Positions 18,170 to 27,131 of a stretch of DNA of 64,000 bases are shown here, in pieces. The notes under the pieces were generated by a model that saw nothing but the letters and a program-made list of their open reading frames with translations, did not search any database and had not been told where the DNA came from. Made by a program: the position numbers and the translations under genes. The first letter of the stretch is position 1. Every line of letters starts with the position of its first letter. The stretch is from Helicobacteraceae bacterium (GTDB lineage Bacteria > Campylobacterota > Campylobacteria > Campylobacterales > Helicobacteraceae): assembly GCA_900766555.1 (NCBI GenBank), contig CAAFVR010000024.1:14777-78776 (forward strand), read 5' to 3'.

Positions 18170-18613
18170 CTATAAGCTTAGTCTTACTTCCCCATGTCCA
18201 GCTATAAAAAAGCTGGCATTATTTTCATCAAATGATTTTAGAATTATCACCAAATAATCATTTACAGAACCGATTTTGAGCTTAAAAGTATCTCTATTTT
18301 TCTCGTTAAATAACACAAAATGATGATTAAATCCATCATATTTTAGCACGCCAACAAGCCCAGTACTCTTTAGCTCATCTTTATTTTTATATATTTTATT
18401 TAATGTCCAATGAAATGATATTTCACTTGAGCTATTTAGCAAACTGAGCTGCCCAGATCGGATCTGATCTTTCCTAAGGTCCAACACTTGCCTATCATTC
18501 CAATCTGGCTGCGCCGCATCAATTTTGCCAAACAAAATAAGCGCCCCAAAAACTAAGCCCCAAAAAGCTAAGAGTGGACAAGATAGCATCCTAAAAGTTG
18601 TTTTCTTAATCAA
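18170..18613 (-). CDS. Membrane-anchored or exported protein, unknown function
   Basis: A 147-residue protein with one hydrophobic segment at about residues 12-33 (LLAFWGLVFGALILFGKIDA) that may be a signal peptide or anchor. About 110 polar residues of mixed strands follow. It has no motif I recognise. In H. pylori an uncharacterised gene occupies the equivalent place between the DUF2018 gene and ispB, so it is probably an orthologue conserved by position. It overlaps the upstream DUF2018 gene by four bases. Confidence 0.65.
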   Translation of the reverse strand: MIKKTTFRMLSCPLLAFWGLVFGALILFGKIDAAQPDWNDRQVLDLRKDQIRSGQLSLLNSSSEISFHWTLNKIYKNKDELKSTGLVGVLKYDGFNHHFVLFNEKNRDTFKLKIGSVNDYLVIILKSFDENNASFFIAGHGEVRLSL

Positions 18614-18882
18614 CCCTCTTGACCCAAAACCTTTGCCATACTTTCAATCGCTAGGCTCTGCTTTTTATTTGTCAATTTCTCAATCATGTCTTCATCAATT
18701 ACGCGCGAGAGCTGTTTTATGCGCTTCTCTGGATCGATATCATTTTCTTCGCATATTATTTCATATATTGCAATGAGCCCTAAGATCCGCTCTAGCTCGC
18801 GCCTAACCGACGTCGGATTGGCATGCACTAAAATCTGCGCCCATTTTTCTAGCGGATCACCATCTAATATTTCATCCCACAT
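18610..18882 (-). CDS. DUF2018 family protein (HP0242-like)
   Basis: A 90-residue, all-helical, acidic protein that opens with WDEILDGDPLEKWAQILVHANP. It has the length and position of H. pylori HP0242, a helical dimer of solved structure and unknown role. The central part (LERILGLIAIYEIICEEN) is amphipathic. It lies one base after flgS and overlaps the next gene by four bases, so it belongs to the flagellar/haem operon. The family is, as far as I know, restricted to Campylobacterota, which supports the taxonomic call. Confidence 0.75.
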   Translation of the reverse strand: MWDEILDGDPLEKWAQILVHANPTSVRRELERILGLIAIYEIICEENDIDPEKRIKQLSRVIDEDMIEKLTNKKQSLAIESMAKVLGQEG

Positions 18883-18883
18883 A

Positions 18884-19969
18884 TTAGCTCCTTATTGAGA
18901 TTTCAAATGTTTTTGTAAAGCCCAACTTTTCATTTTCGCTATTTTGGCTATGGCTATTTTGTGGACTATCCAATAGAGAGATTCTACCATTATGTGCCTG
19001 TATTATTTGCTGACTTAACACGAGCCCTAAGCCATTGCCCTTTAATTTCGTACTAACAAATGGCTCAAAAAGCGCATCTTTATTTTCAATTTCCTTACCA
19101 TTATCGCTTATATAAAAAATTAGCTCATCCTCTTTTATTTCCGCTCTTAGGCATATTTTCCCGCTCTCGTTATCGCTTTCTTCGATTGCATCAATTGAGT
19201 TATATATGAAATTTTGCAACACGATTTCAAGCAGATCTATATCAAAACTCGCACTCCCATCGCATAGCTGCATATCAAAATCTATATCTTTGCTATAGCT
19301 ATATTGTGCTATCAATTCATCTATTTGCAGGCTTTTTATTTCGTGTTTTGCGAGATTTAGCGCCACTCCGCGCGAAAAAAGCAATGTCGATTTAATCTGC
19401 CTCTCAATGCGGAAAATCGACTTTTGCACTTCATAAATTATATGATGTATCTCTTTTGGCGCCTTTTTTAACAACGTTGAACATAAAAGCGAGATAGATC
19501 CGATTGGATTGCGTATTTCATGCGCCAAATGCGCTGATATCTGCCCCATCGCGGCCAATCTTTCACTGCGTTTTTGCACCGTAATATCCGTAGCCGTTAT
19601 GATTTTGCGTTTATTTAAACTCTCTAATTGCACTAAAAATGTTTTACCGCCCAAGTCGATTTCCCTTTGAAATTCCTGCTTTTGCTCATTTTGGGGCTCA
19701 TCAATCAGATTCATGCTAAATTCTGCGCTATCTTGGCTGGGCTCTTTTGCATCAATGCCAATTTTTTGCAAAATACTATTTAAATTTAGCGCTAATTTAT
19801 TGCGATAAAAAATCGTATTGTCATCATTTATAACCCAAATAGCCTGCGGGATTATCCCAATTACGCCCTCATATAGCGCCTTGTAATCGCGAAATTCACG
19901 CTCTACGCGATAACTCTGCAATATCAGCTCATTTAATCGCGCCAAAAGCTCCGTATTTTGCTCACTCAT
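18884..19969 (-). CDS. flgS: Flagellar sensor histidine kinase FlgS
   Basis: A 361-residue soluble kinase with no membrane segments. The N-terminal 130 residues contain an aromatic, PAS-like sensor (IPQAIWVINDDNTIFYRN). The dimerisation box AHLAHEIRNPIGS carries His150. The ATPase domain follows, with N box NFIYNSIDAIEES, G1 ISDNGKEIE and G2 GNGLGLVLSQQI. In Helicobacter and Campylobacter, FlgS phosphorylates FlgR, which activates sigma-54-dependent middle flagellar genes. Here flgS lies in one operon with flgI and a FlgJ-like gene. The sigma-54-like site in front of flgI would then place the kinase partly under its own control. FlgR is not in the window. Confidence 0.88.
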   Translation of the reverse strand: MSEQNTELLARLNELILQSYRVEREFRDYKALYEGVIGIIPQAIWVINDDNTIFYRNKLALNLNSILQKIGIDAKEPSQDSAEFSMNLIDEPQNEQKQEFQREIDLGGKTFLVQLESLNKRKIITATDITVQKRSERLAAMGQISAHLAHEIRNPIGSISLLCSTLLKKAPKEIHHIIYEVQKSIFRIERQIKSTLLFSRGVALNLAKHEIKSLQIDELIAQYSYSKDIDFDMQLCDGSASFDIDLLEIVLQNFIYNSIDAIEESDNESGKICLRAEIKEDELIFYISDNGKEIENKDALFEPFVSTKLKGNGLGLVLSQQIIQAHNGRISLLDSPQNSHSQNSENEKLGFTKTFEISIRS

Positions 19970-19970
19970 T

Positions 19971-20231
19971 TTATTTTTGTTTCAAATAATTAAAAAGCAA
20001 CTCAGAATAGCCAAAATTCCCAGCTAATTGCTTGCCTAAACTATCTTTATACATGCCCTCATATATTTCGCTACCGGCCTCTTTTGGATATAGCGGATTA
20101 TCAAAATGCAAGCTCACATCAAGCAGCGTTTTTAAAATCAATGCCTCAAAAGCATCCGTTTGCTCTCTCAATTTAGCATCACTTTCTTTTACATTTATGC
20201 GCGGGATAATATTTGTAGCTTGAACTTGCAT
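19971..20231 (-). CDS. FlgJ N-terminal-like rod-binding protein
   Basis: An 86-residue protein matching only the rod-capping domain of FlgJ: FEALILKTLLD near residue 29, YEGMYKDSLGKQLA near 58, then GFGYSELL-like ending. It has no muramidase domain, as is normal in Campylobacterota, where a separate hydrolase opens the cell wall. It probably assists rod assembly. Its start shares one base with the flgI stop, and flgS follows one base later. Confidence 0.8.
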   Translation of the reverse strand: MQVQATNIIPRINVKESDAKLREQTDAFEALILKTLLDVSLHFDNPLYPKEAGSEIYEGMYKDSLGKQLAGNFGYSELLFNYLKQK

Positions 20232-21247
20232 TACAGTACCTCCAGATCCGCTGAGATCGCACCACTTTGTTTTAGCGCCTGTATTATTGAAACCATACTT
20301 TTTGAGCTAACGCCCATTTTTTGTAGCGCTTTTACCACGCTTGCCACGGATGTATTTTTGCCATTGCTTGATACTAAATTCAAATCTTTATCATAAAAAG
20401 CTTCATCATCTAACTTTTGACTTAGCTTTTCATCCAAGAAATTTGGCGTTATTTTTAAGCTCAAATCCCCGCTAGATAGCGCAATTGGTGCCACAGCTAT
20501 ATTTACGCCCGATACTATTGTCCCGCTTTTTTCATCAATTATTATTTTTTCTCGACTCGAATAATTAACATCTAATTCTTGCACAAGCGCTAGAAATTCA
20601 ACTGAGCTTAGATTTTTTGGCCTAATTACTTTTATCGTTCTTGGATCCACCGCTTTTGCTGTATTTTGACCAAAAGTTTGATTCAAAATACCTTGCACTT
20701 TTATGGCATTTTGAAAATTCGTTTGCTTCAAACTTAATGTTAAACCGTTTGCATTTGCTATATCAAATGGCACTTCTTTCTCCACAATTGCACCATTTAT
20801 AATCGTGCCAGTTAGCGCATTTGTGCGGCCTCCTAAACTCACAGCACCTTGAGCTATCGCATAAATACTGCCATCTACAGCGCTAAGTGGCGTTAGCACG
20901 AGAGTGCCGCCCTCGATACTTTGCGCATCCCCAATTGATGAAATTTGTATATCTAGCTTATCGCCCTGTCTTGCAAATGGCGGTAGATCCGTTGTGATCA
21001 TGACTGCAGCCACATTTTTGGACTTAATGTCATTTGGATCTACTTTAATATTCATCGATTCAAGCATATTTGCAACAGATTGCATCGTGAATTTCGAACT
21101 CGTTTTATCGCCCGTGCCATTTAATCCTATCACGAGCCCATAGCCTATTAATTGGTTACTTCTGACGCCTACAATATTTGCAATATCGCCAATTTTCTGA
21201 GCAAACAAGACTCCAAAAAACATAAAACCTAGCAATAAATTTCGCAT
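20231..21247 (-). CDS. flgI: Flagellar P-ring protein FlgI
   Basis: About 338 residues forming the periplasmic P ring around the flagellar rod. It has a signal peptide (RNLLLGFMFFGVLFA-QKIGDIA). Family blocks include VRSNQLIGYGLVIGLNGTGD, MITTDLPPFARQGDKLDI and QGAVSLGG; the C-terminal segment ends with LKQSGAISADLEVL. I chose the ATG at 21247 because it begins a normal signal peptide and follows GGAT. The frame extends to a GTG at 21277, which would add ten charged residues. It is the first gene of the long leftward run. Confidence 0.94.
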   Translation of the reverse strand: MRNLLLGFMFFGVLFAQKIGDIANIVGVRSNQLIGYGLVIGLNGTGDKTSSKFTMQSVANMLESMNIKVDPNDIKSKNVAAVMITTDLPPFARQGDKLDIQISSIGDAQSIEGGTLVLTPLSAVDGSIYAIAQGAVSLGGRTNALTGTIINGAIVEKEVPFDIANANGLTLSLKQTNFQNAIKVQGILNQTFGQNTAKAVDPRTIKVIRPKNLSSVEFLALVQELDVNYSSREKIIIDEKSGTIVSGVNIAVAPIALSSGDLSLKITPNFLDEKLSQKLDDEAFYDKDLNLVSSNGKNTSVASVVKALQKMGVSSKSMVSIIQALKQSGAISADLEVL

Positions 21248-21283
21248 ATCTAATCCAATTTTGCATTTGCATTTCACATTTTA

Positions 21284-21301
21284 AAGCAATATGCATTCCA
21301 A
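21284..21301 (-). promoter_or_regulatory. Putative sigma-54 (-24/-12) promoter of flgI
   Basis: On the minus strand TTGGAATGCATATTGCTTT has the required GG and GC separated by exactly ten bases, with a strong -12 (TTGCTTT) and a weaker -24 (GGAA rather than GGCA). It ends about 37 bases before the flgI ATG. Middle flagellar genes in this group are sigma-54 dependent, so position and spacing agree. Confidence 0.6.
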
Positions 21302-21320
21302 AATTAATTTGCTATTTTGC

Positions 21321-21326
21321 TATAAT
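21321..21326 (+). promoter_or_regulatory. -10 element of the tRNA-Pro gene
   Basis: A consensus TATAAT within TGCTATAATG ends 11 bases before the first base of tRNA-Pro, where a -10 box would be expected for a short tRNA leader. Confidence 0.7.
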
Positions 21327-21337
21327 GCAGCCCAAGT

Positions 21338-21414
21338 CGGAGTATGGCGCAGCCTGATAGCGCGCATCCTTGGGGTGGGTGAGGTCGTCGGTTTGAATCC
21401 GGCTACTCCGACCA
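21338..21414 (+). tRNA. tRNA-Pro (anticodon GGG)
   Basis: A 77-base cloverleaf. The acceptor stem pairs CGGAGTA with TACTCCG. The D arm is GCGC...GCGC. The anticodon stem pairs CATCC with GGGTG around the loop TTGGGGT, giving anticodon GGG (reads CCC and CCU). The variable loop is AGGTC. The T arm pairs GTCGG with CCGGC (one G-G-type imperfection at the end) around TTTGAAT. The discriminator A and an encoded CCA end complete it. Confidence 0.95.
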
Positions 21415-21430
21415 TCAATAAATAAATAAA

Positions 21431-22411
21431 TTAATTCGGATAAAAGCAGGCGAATTTATGACTGTCTGTTAGATTCACAAGAGATGGCGCATTGTCTTGA
21501 CAGCTCTGTTTTGCTTTTGGACATCGCGTATGAAAAGTACAACCTTTTGGCGGATTTATCGGACTTGGCAAATCGCCCTCAAGCAAATTTATAGCTCTAT
21601 TTTTTTGAATCATCGGATCTGGTATTGGTACAGCATCAAAAAGCGCCTTTGTATACGGATGCGCTGGAGCATCATAAATACTATCTGTATTTGCAACCTC
21701 AACGGCATTACCAAGATACATTACAAGCACATTATCAGACATATATTTCACAATTGATAAATCATGCGCTATAAAAATTAAGCTTTGATTTTCTTCTTTT
21801 TGTATATCTTTTAGCAAATTTACAATCTGACTTTGGATTGAGACATCAAGCGCTGAAACTGGCTCATCACATATTATTAGTTTGGGCTGTATTATCAATG
21901 CGCGCGCGATGCCAACACGCTGGGCTTGCCCGCCGCTTAGCTCATGCGGATAACGATTTATTTGACTCTCAAGCAAGCCTACTTTTTTAATCGTCTCTAA
22001 TATCCTATCGCGCTTTTGCTTTTTACTAAGGTTTGGAAAATGTATTCTAAGCGGTTCTTCTAGGATAGATCCGATGTTTTGGCGCGGATTTAGCGAAGCT
22101 AGCGGATCTTGGAAAATCATTTGGATTTCTTTGCGCAAAAGCAGCGGACTTTTATGTACTCTAAAATCTTTGGCTAAATCCTGCCCTTCATAAATTATTT
22201 CGCCCTCAATTTGCGGATTCAGCCCAAGTAGCGCTCTTGCAAGAGTCGATTTGCCACAACCTGATTCGCCAACGACCCCTAATACCTGACCGCGTTTTAG
22301 TTCAAAACTTATAGAATTTACAGCGCGCATTCTTGGTGCTTTTTTAAATAAGCTTTCTTTTTTTAAACTATGATATACGCTTAAATTTTTGACCTCAAGT
22401 AATGTGCTCAT
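21431..22411 (-). CDS. dppF: Dipeptide/oligopeptide ABC transporter ATP-binding protein DppF
   Basis: A 326-residue ATPase. Walker A is GESGCGKSTLARALLG near residue 44, the Q-loop region is MIFQDPLASLNP, the signature is HELSGGQAQRVGIARALI, and Walker B is LIICDEPVSALD. The C-terminal oligopeptide-ABC extension has four Cys (CTFHTRCPKAKQSC...C), which in this subfamily can hold an iron-sulfur cluster. It energises uptake with DppD. It is the last gene of dppABCDF and starts one base after dppD. The substrate (dipeptide versus oligopeptide) rests on synteny with H. pylori dpp. Confidence 0.92.
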   Translation of the reverse strand: MSTLLEVKNLSVYHSLKKESLFKKAPRMRAVNSISFELKRGQVLGVVGESGCGKSTLARALLGLNPQIEGEIIYEGQDLAKDFRVHKSPLLLRKEIQMIFQDPLASLNPRQNIGSILEEPLRIHFPNLSKKQKRDRILETIKKVGLLESQINRYPHELSGGQAQRVGIARALIIQPKLIICDEPVSALDVSIQSQIVNLLKDIQKEENQSLIFIAHDLSIVKYMSDNVLVMYLGNAVEVANTDSIYDAPAHPYTKALFDAVPIPDPMIQKNRAINLLEGDLPSPINPPKGCTFHTRCPKAKQSCQDNAPSLVNLTDSHKFACFYPN

Positions 22412-22412
22412 G

Positions 22413-23390
22413 CTATGCCTTTAATAAGCTAAGTGGCGCTAAACAGGCGCGCTTGCGCATTGCGCCATCAATTTCTAACTGCTCAATTTTTGGCATTTCT
22501 TTACATGTAGCTTTGGCTATTTTGCATCGCGGACCAAAAGGGCAACCATCTGGCAAATGCGCTAGATCTGGAGGATTGCCGGCAATTAAGCTCAATTTTT
22601 CAGCCTTCAAATTCAAATGCGGCATCGTCTCAAGCAATGCTTTTGTATATGGATGAGTTGGATTTCTAAAAAGTGAATTAACCTCGCCTTGCTCCATCAA
22701 TTGCCCAGCATACATAACTAGTACTTCATCGCAACTTCCAGCAATAACGCCCAAATCATGGCTTATTAAAATCATAGCCATGCCAAATTCGCTCTGCAAA
22801 TCTTTTAGCAATTTTAATATTTGAGCTTGGATTGTCACATCAAGCGCAGTTGTAGGTTCATCACAAATTAAAAGTTTCGGCTTGCATAAAAGCGCCATCG
22901 CTATCATTACGCGCTGTCTCATCCCGCCAGATAATTGATGCGGATATACGCTCATGCGCTTTTTGGCCTCAGGTATTTTAAGCGCCTCTAGCATATCAAG
23001 TGTTCTTTTATATGCGTCGCGCTCGCTTATATTTTCATGACGCTTTAGCACTTCTATTAATTGTTTGTCAATTTTGATATATGGATTTAGCGAAGTCATC
23101 GGATCTTGAAAAACAATTGATATATCATTAAATGAAATATCGCTAAATGCACTAGCGCTCATATTTAATATATCTTTACCAAGAAAATTGACATTGCCGC
23201 TTACGCTTGCATTTTTAGCCAATAAATGCATGATCGCAAATACGCTCTGACTTTTGCCAGATCCGCTTTCGCCAACGATACCAAGTGTCTTGCCCAGATC
23301 TAGTTGAAAGCTAAGGTTATTAACGGCTGTGATATTTCCAAGTTGCGTTTTAAAAGAGACATGCAAATCTCTAACTTCAAGTAGCGCCAT
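22413..23390 (-). CDS. dppD: Dipeptide ABC transporter ATP-binding protein DppD
   Basis: A 325-residue ATPase partner of DppF. Walker A is GESGSGKSQSVFAIM, which lacks the usual Thr after GKS (GKSQ), a variation common in DppD/OppD. Signature: HQLSGGMRQRVMIAMAL. Walker B: LLICDEPTTALD. The C-terminal extension again has a Cys motif (CPFGPRCKIAKATC). Its first base is shared with the dppC stop. It forms a heterodimeric motor beneath the DppBC channel on the cytoplasmic side. Confidence 0.92.
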   Translation of the reverse strand: MALLEVRDLHVSFKTQLGNITAVNNLSFQLDLGKTLGIVGESGSGKSQSVFAIMHLLAKNASVSGNVNFLGKDILNMSASAFSDISFNDISIVFQDPMTSLNPYIKIDKQLIEVLKRHENISERDAYKRTLDMLEALKIPEAKKRMSVYPHQLSGGMRQRVMIAMALLCKPKLLICDEPTTALDVTIQAQILKLLKDLQSEFGMAMILISHDLGVIAGSCDEVLVMYAGQLMEQGEVNSLFRNPTHPYTKALLETMPHLNLKAEKLSLIAGNPPDLAHLPDGCPFGPRCKIAKATCKEMPKIEQLEIDGAMRKRACLAPLSLLKA

Positions 23391-24349
23391 TATCTGTTAT
23401 CCTTCGGATCTAGCGCATCCCTTAAGCCATCTCCAATAAAGTTAAAGCAAAATAGCGTAATCACCAAAAATGCAGCCGGAAAGCCCAATATCCAGGGCGT
23501 TTCTTCCATGCTAACTACACCATCATTTAATAATGATCCCCAAGAACTTATCGGTTCTTGTACGCCAAGCCCCAAAAAGCTTAAAAATGATTCAAATAAA
23601 ATCATGCCGGGCACAAGCAAGCTCGCATAAACCATGACAACGCCAAGCAAATTTGGGATAATGTGATCTTTTATAATAGATCTAGTTGATACGCCACAAA
23701 CTAAAGCTGCTTCTATAAATTCCTTTTTTTTCAAACTTAGCGTTTGTCCGCGCACGATCCTTGCCATATTAAGCCAGCTCACCGCGCCAATAGCTATAAA
23801 TATTAAAATTAAATTCTGACCAAAAAATGTGACAAGTAAAATCACAAAAAACATAAAAGGCATAGAGCCTAATATTTCAACAATACGCATCATGACATTA
23901 TCAACATAGCCGCCCAAATACCCCGAGATAGATCCGTAAAATACGCCAATAAAAACAGCCATCGCAGCGCCAGAAATACCAACTAAAAGTGATATCCGCC
24001 CGCCAAGTGCCACGCGCACAAATAAATCTCTGCCAGTAGAATCTGTGCCAAAATAATGTCCATTTGCAAAGCTCGGCGCCCCGATTGTGTAATCCCAATC
24101 TGTTTCATCAAAAGTATATTGCGAAATATAGGGCCCAAAAAGTGAAAAAAGCACAACAATAATAAGCAGCGATATCGAAATAAGCGCAGCTTTATTTTTC
24201 AAAAAACGCTTCATCGCACTTGCCCAAAGCGAGCTAGATTTCACATTCAAACCGAGGTCTAGATCCGGATAGGAAGCGCCCTTTAGCCAGGTTTGGGCTT
24301 CTAGATCTAGGAAATTTTGGAGATTTTTAACTAATTTTGACTCTACCAT
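23390..24349 (-). CDS. dppC: Dipeptide ABC transporter permease DppC
   Basis: A 319-residue inner-membrane permease with an N-terminal cytoplasmic stretch of about 55 residues and roughly six membrane segments. FGTDSTGRDLFVRVALGGR lies near residue 100. The EAA loop that docks the ATPases is visible as EFIEAALVCGVSTRSIIKDHIIPN near 212. Both are standard for the DppC/OppC subfamily. It lies seven bases after dppB and overlaps dppD by one base. Confidence 0.92.
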   Translation of the reverse strand: MVESKLVKNLQNFLDLEAQTWLKGASYPDLDLGLNVKSSSLWASAMKRFLKNKAALISISLLIIVVLFSLFGPYISQYTFDETDWDYTIGAPSFANGHYFGTDSTGRDLFVRVALGGRISLLVGISGAAMAVFIGVFYGSISGYLGGYVDNVMMRIVEILGSMPFMFFVILLVTFFGQNLILIFIAIGAVSWLNMARIVRGQTLSLKKKEFIEAALVCGVSTRSIIKDHIIPNLLGVVMVYASLLVPGMILFESFLSFLGLGVQEPISSWGSLLNDGVVSMEETPWILGFPAAFLVITLFCFNFIGDGLRDALDPKDNR

Positions 24350-24356
24350 ATTTGTC

Positions 24357-25283
24357 TTACTTGGTGCTGATTTTTGGATCTAATATTGTGTAGATAATAT
24401 CTACGATTGTATTAAATGCGATAGCTAGCGCGCCGACTAATATTGTTAGACTAAGTACTAGTGAATAATCGCGATTTAATGCGCCATTTACAAAAAGTTG
24501 GCCAATTCCTGGGATGCCAAAAACTGTTTCAATAACCACAGATCCGGTGATTATGCCAACAAATGCCGGCCCAAGGTAGCTTACAACTGGGATTAAAGAT
24601 GGCTTTAGGGCATGATGAATTATTATATATTTCATATTAAGCCCCTTTGCTTTAGCTGTACGAATAAAACTAGCATTTAATACTTCAATCATCGATGAGC
24701 GCGTAAGTCGCGCGATACTAGCGATATAGCCAATACCCAATGTGATAACTGGAAGTATCATAAATTTGAGCCCGCCATCATTATAACCCCCACTTGGAAG
24801 CCACTTTAAAAATATTGCAAAAATTAATACAGATAATGGCGCTAAAATAAAGCTCGGCACGACAACGCCTACCATCGCAAAAGTCATGATCACATAATCA
24901 ATCCAAGTATTTTGCTTAATAGCTGCAACAATACCTATGCCTATGCCGATAAAAACTACGATTGCAAAAGCTATAACGCCAATTTTTACTGAAATTGGGA
25001 AGCTTTGAGCTATGAGTTGATTTACACTAATGTCTTTATAAACAAAGCTTGGGCCAAAATCCCATTGCAAAAGACCATATAAATAATTTAAATATTGTAT
25101 AAAAACTGGCTTATCAAGGCCGTATTTTGCATTAATATTTGCCATTACTTCTGGAGGGTATACCTTATCACTCGAAAATGGATTACCCGGCGCTACATGC
25201 ATTAGAAAAAAGCTAATTGTAATTAGCACAAGTAATGTCGGTATAGCCTGTAATATCCTAGAAGCAATTAGCCTAAACATCAA
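24357..25283 (-). CDS. dppB: Dipeptide ABC transporter permease DppB
   Basis: A 308-residue inner-membrane permease. It has the DppB/OppB start (RLIASRILQAIPTLLVLITISFF, then HVAPGNPF), six membrane segments and the EAA loop SFIRTAKAKGLNMKYIIIHHALKPS near 205. It pairs with DppC to form the channel. The ATG overlaps the dppA stop by four bases, indicating translational coupling to the binding protein. Confidence 0.92.
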   Translation of the reverse strand: MMFRLIASRILQAIPTLLVLITISFFLMHVAPGNPFSSDKVYPPEVMANINAKYGLDKPVFIQYLNYLYGLLQWDFGPSFVYKDISVNQLIAQSFPISVKIGVIAFAIVVFIGIGIGIVAAIKQNTWIDYVIMTFAMVGVVVPSFILAPLSVLIFAIFLKWLPSGGYNDGGLKFMILPVITLGIGYIASIARLTRSSMIEVLNASFIRTAKAKGLNMKYIIIHHALKPSLIPVVSYLGPAFVGIITGSVVIETVFGIPGIGQLFVNGALNRDYSLVLSLTILVGALAIAFNTIVDIIYTILDPKISTK

Positions 25284-26896
25284 TGCTCCAAGATATATAT
25301 ATCTTTAAAGTAGTACAATCCATTTTTATTTGGCACATAACCTCGTACATATGGCTTAATCAAAGGTCGCCCAGCATAAAAATACACAGGCACAAGTGGC
25401 ACATCTTCATTTAGCTTATCTTCAGCTTTGGCATAAAATTGGGCTCTTTCTTTTGCTGTTTTTGCCTTGTACGCATTATCAATTTGAGCATCATATTCTT
25501 TATTTTTATAGCCAAAATCATTTGTTGAATCATCACTTCTTAAGATATTCAAAAAGCTGCTTGCATCATCATAATCTGCACACCAACCAGCGCGTGATAT
25601 CTCATATTTCAAAGCTCGTTTTGTCTCCAAAAATGTTTTCCATTCTTGATTTTCAAGCTTGATATCTACAAGACCGCCCAAATTCTTTTTCCAAATTGAC
25701 GTAGCTGCAATGGCAATTTTTTTATGCCCTTCGCTTGTGTTATATAGCAATGTCGCTTTTAATGGCTTACTTTTGCTATATCCGGCATCTTGGAGCAATT
25801 TTATAGCTTGAGCATTTCTATCTTTTAAGCTTAGCTTTGCCCATTGCGGATCTTTGGTCTCCTCAGCTCCGTTAATTATCCTTGGCGCAAATGTATACGC
25901 TGGTAATACGCTAACGCGAAGCACTTTATCTGCGATAATGTCGCGATCTAGCGAAATATCAAGCGCTTTTCTCACATTTTCATTATCAAATGGAGCCGCA
26001 GATGTATTAAATTGATAATAATATGTGCAAAGACTTGGCGTTAGCTTGAACATTTCTTTAGCATATTCGCGCTTAACTTTGTCATAAAGCTCAGATGGAT
26101 AGCCAGATACCATTAATTCGCCCGCGCGATAGCGTGATAACGCCGTGGCTTCTTGCGGAACTTGCAGCATTACAACTTTATCTAGAATGATATTTTTATC
26201 ATCCCAATAATTATGATTTCGCTTTAGTACGATTTTTTCATTAATTGTATTTGACTCAATTGTAAATGGCCCATTTACAACGATATTTTCGGGTCTAGTC
26301 CATTGATCGCCGTATTTTTCAATCACTTTTTTAGGTACGGGTGACAAAACGCGATAACCCAAAATTACATCCGCAAAACTTACTGGTTCATTCAAATATA
26401 CTTGCAATGTATTATCATCAAGAGCTTTTACGCCAAGTTCGCTTGGAGGCAATTTGCCAGCTACGATTTCTTGGACATTTTTAACCTTTGCATAATCTAA
26501 AAATGTGCCATAAGTTGCCGCAGTCTTCGGATCTACGAGCCTTTGCCACGCATATACAAAATCATGAGCTGTTAGCTTATCTCCATTTGACCACTTTGTA
26601 TCGCGCAAATGAAATGTCCAAGTTTTTAGATCTTTACTGACATCCCAACTTTTAGCAACGCCTGGAATTGGCTTGCCATTGTCGTCGTAATTTATTAATG
26701 TCTCAAAAATTTGCGTTATGACATGACCGCCCGCAGACCCAGAATTTAACTGCGGATCTATCGAGCCTGGCGCCGCTCCCATGTTGTATATAAATGTCTG
26801 ATCTTTGGCTAGCTTTTCACCAGATTTTGGCGTAACCGCAAAAGCATTGGTTAAAAGTAGCGCACTAAGAGCTGCACTAAACTGTAATTTGGTCAT
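25280..26896 (-). CDS. dppA: Dipeptide/oligopeptide-binding protein DppA (SBP family 5)
   Basis: A 538-residue periplasmic receptor with signal peptide TKLQFSAALSALLLTNAFA. Family features are GSIDPQLNSGSAGGHVITQIFETLINYD after the mature start, then the signature GVAKSWDVSKDLKTWTFHLR region and the lid segments up to DVPLVPVYFY near the end. It delivers short peptides to DppBCDF. The C-terminal half resembles OppA of enteric bacteria as much as DppA, so the preferred peptide length is uncertain. The ATG has AAAGGA upstream. Confidence 0.88.
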   Translation of the reverse strand: MTKLQFSAALSALLLTNAFAVTPKSGEKLAKDQTFIYNMGAAPGSIDPQLNSGSAGGHVITQIFETLINYDDNGKPIPGVAKSWDVSKDLKTWTFHLRDTKWSNGDKLTAHDFVYAWQRLVDPKTAATYGTFLDYAKVKNVQEIVAGKLPPSELGVKALDDNTLQVYLNEPVSFADVILGYRVLSPVPKKVIEKYGDQWTRPENIVVNGPFTIESNTINEKIVLKRNHNYWDDKNIILDKVVMLQVPQEATALSRYRAGELMVSGYPSELYDKVKREYAKEMFKLTPSLCTYYYQFNTSAAPFDNENVRKALDISLDRDIIADKVLRVSVLPAYTFAPRIINGAEETKDPQWAKLSLKDRNAQAIKLLQDAGYSKSKPLKATLLYNTSEGHKKIAIAATSIWKKNLGGLVDIKLENQEWKTFLETKRALKYEISRAGWCADYDDASSFLNILRSDDSTNDFGYKNKEYDAQIDNAYKAKTAKERAQFYAKAEDKLNEDVPLVPVYFYAGRPLIKPYVRGYVPNKNGLYYFKDIYILEH

Positions 26897-26920
26897 AAAT
26901 GTCCTTTATTTTGTAGCAAA

Positions 26921-26926
26921 AGTATA
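26921..26926 (-). promoter_or_regulatory. Possible -10 element of the dpp operon
   Basis: TATACT on the minus strand (context GTTATACTTTTG) lies 25 bases upstream of the dppA start. The 235-base gap 26897-27131 otherwise holds only AT-rich sequence and a C6 run; I see no gene in it. Confidence 0.45.
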
Positions 26927-27131
26927 ACAGCAGGATTTTTTTATCTATCAAAAAGTAAATAAAAGTTAAACAATTTTAGCATAAATGTAACTTTATGAAA
27001 CAAATTTGCTCAATTTTTATGATTTTTTTAGAAAATGACAGATTGTTATTTGAAAAAATGTTTGACTCTTAGAATTCTTTGCTCACACCCCCCTCGCATA
27101 TGGAGTTGATGGAATTGCTAGATCCGATTGA

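Noticed and set aside
27087..27093. C6 run upstream of dppA as a promoter-length switch
   Set aside because: It lies far from the likely -10 (about 160 bases upstream) and is short.
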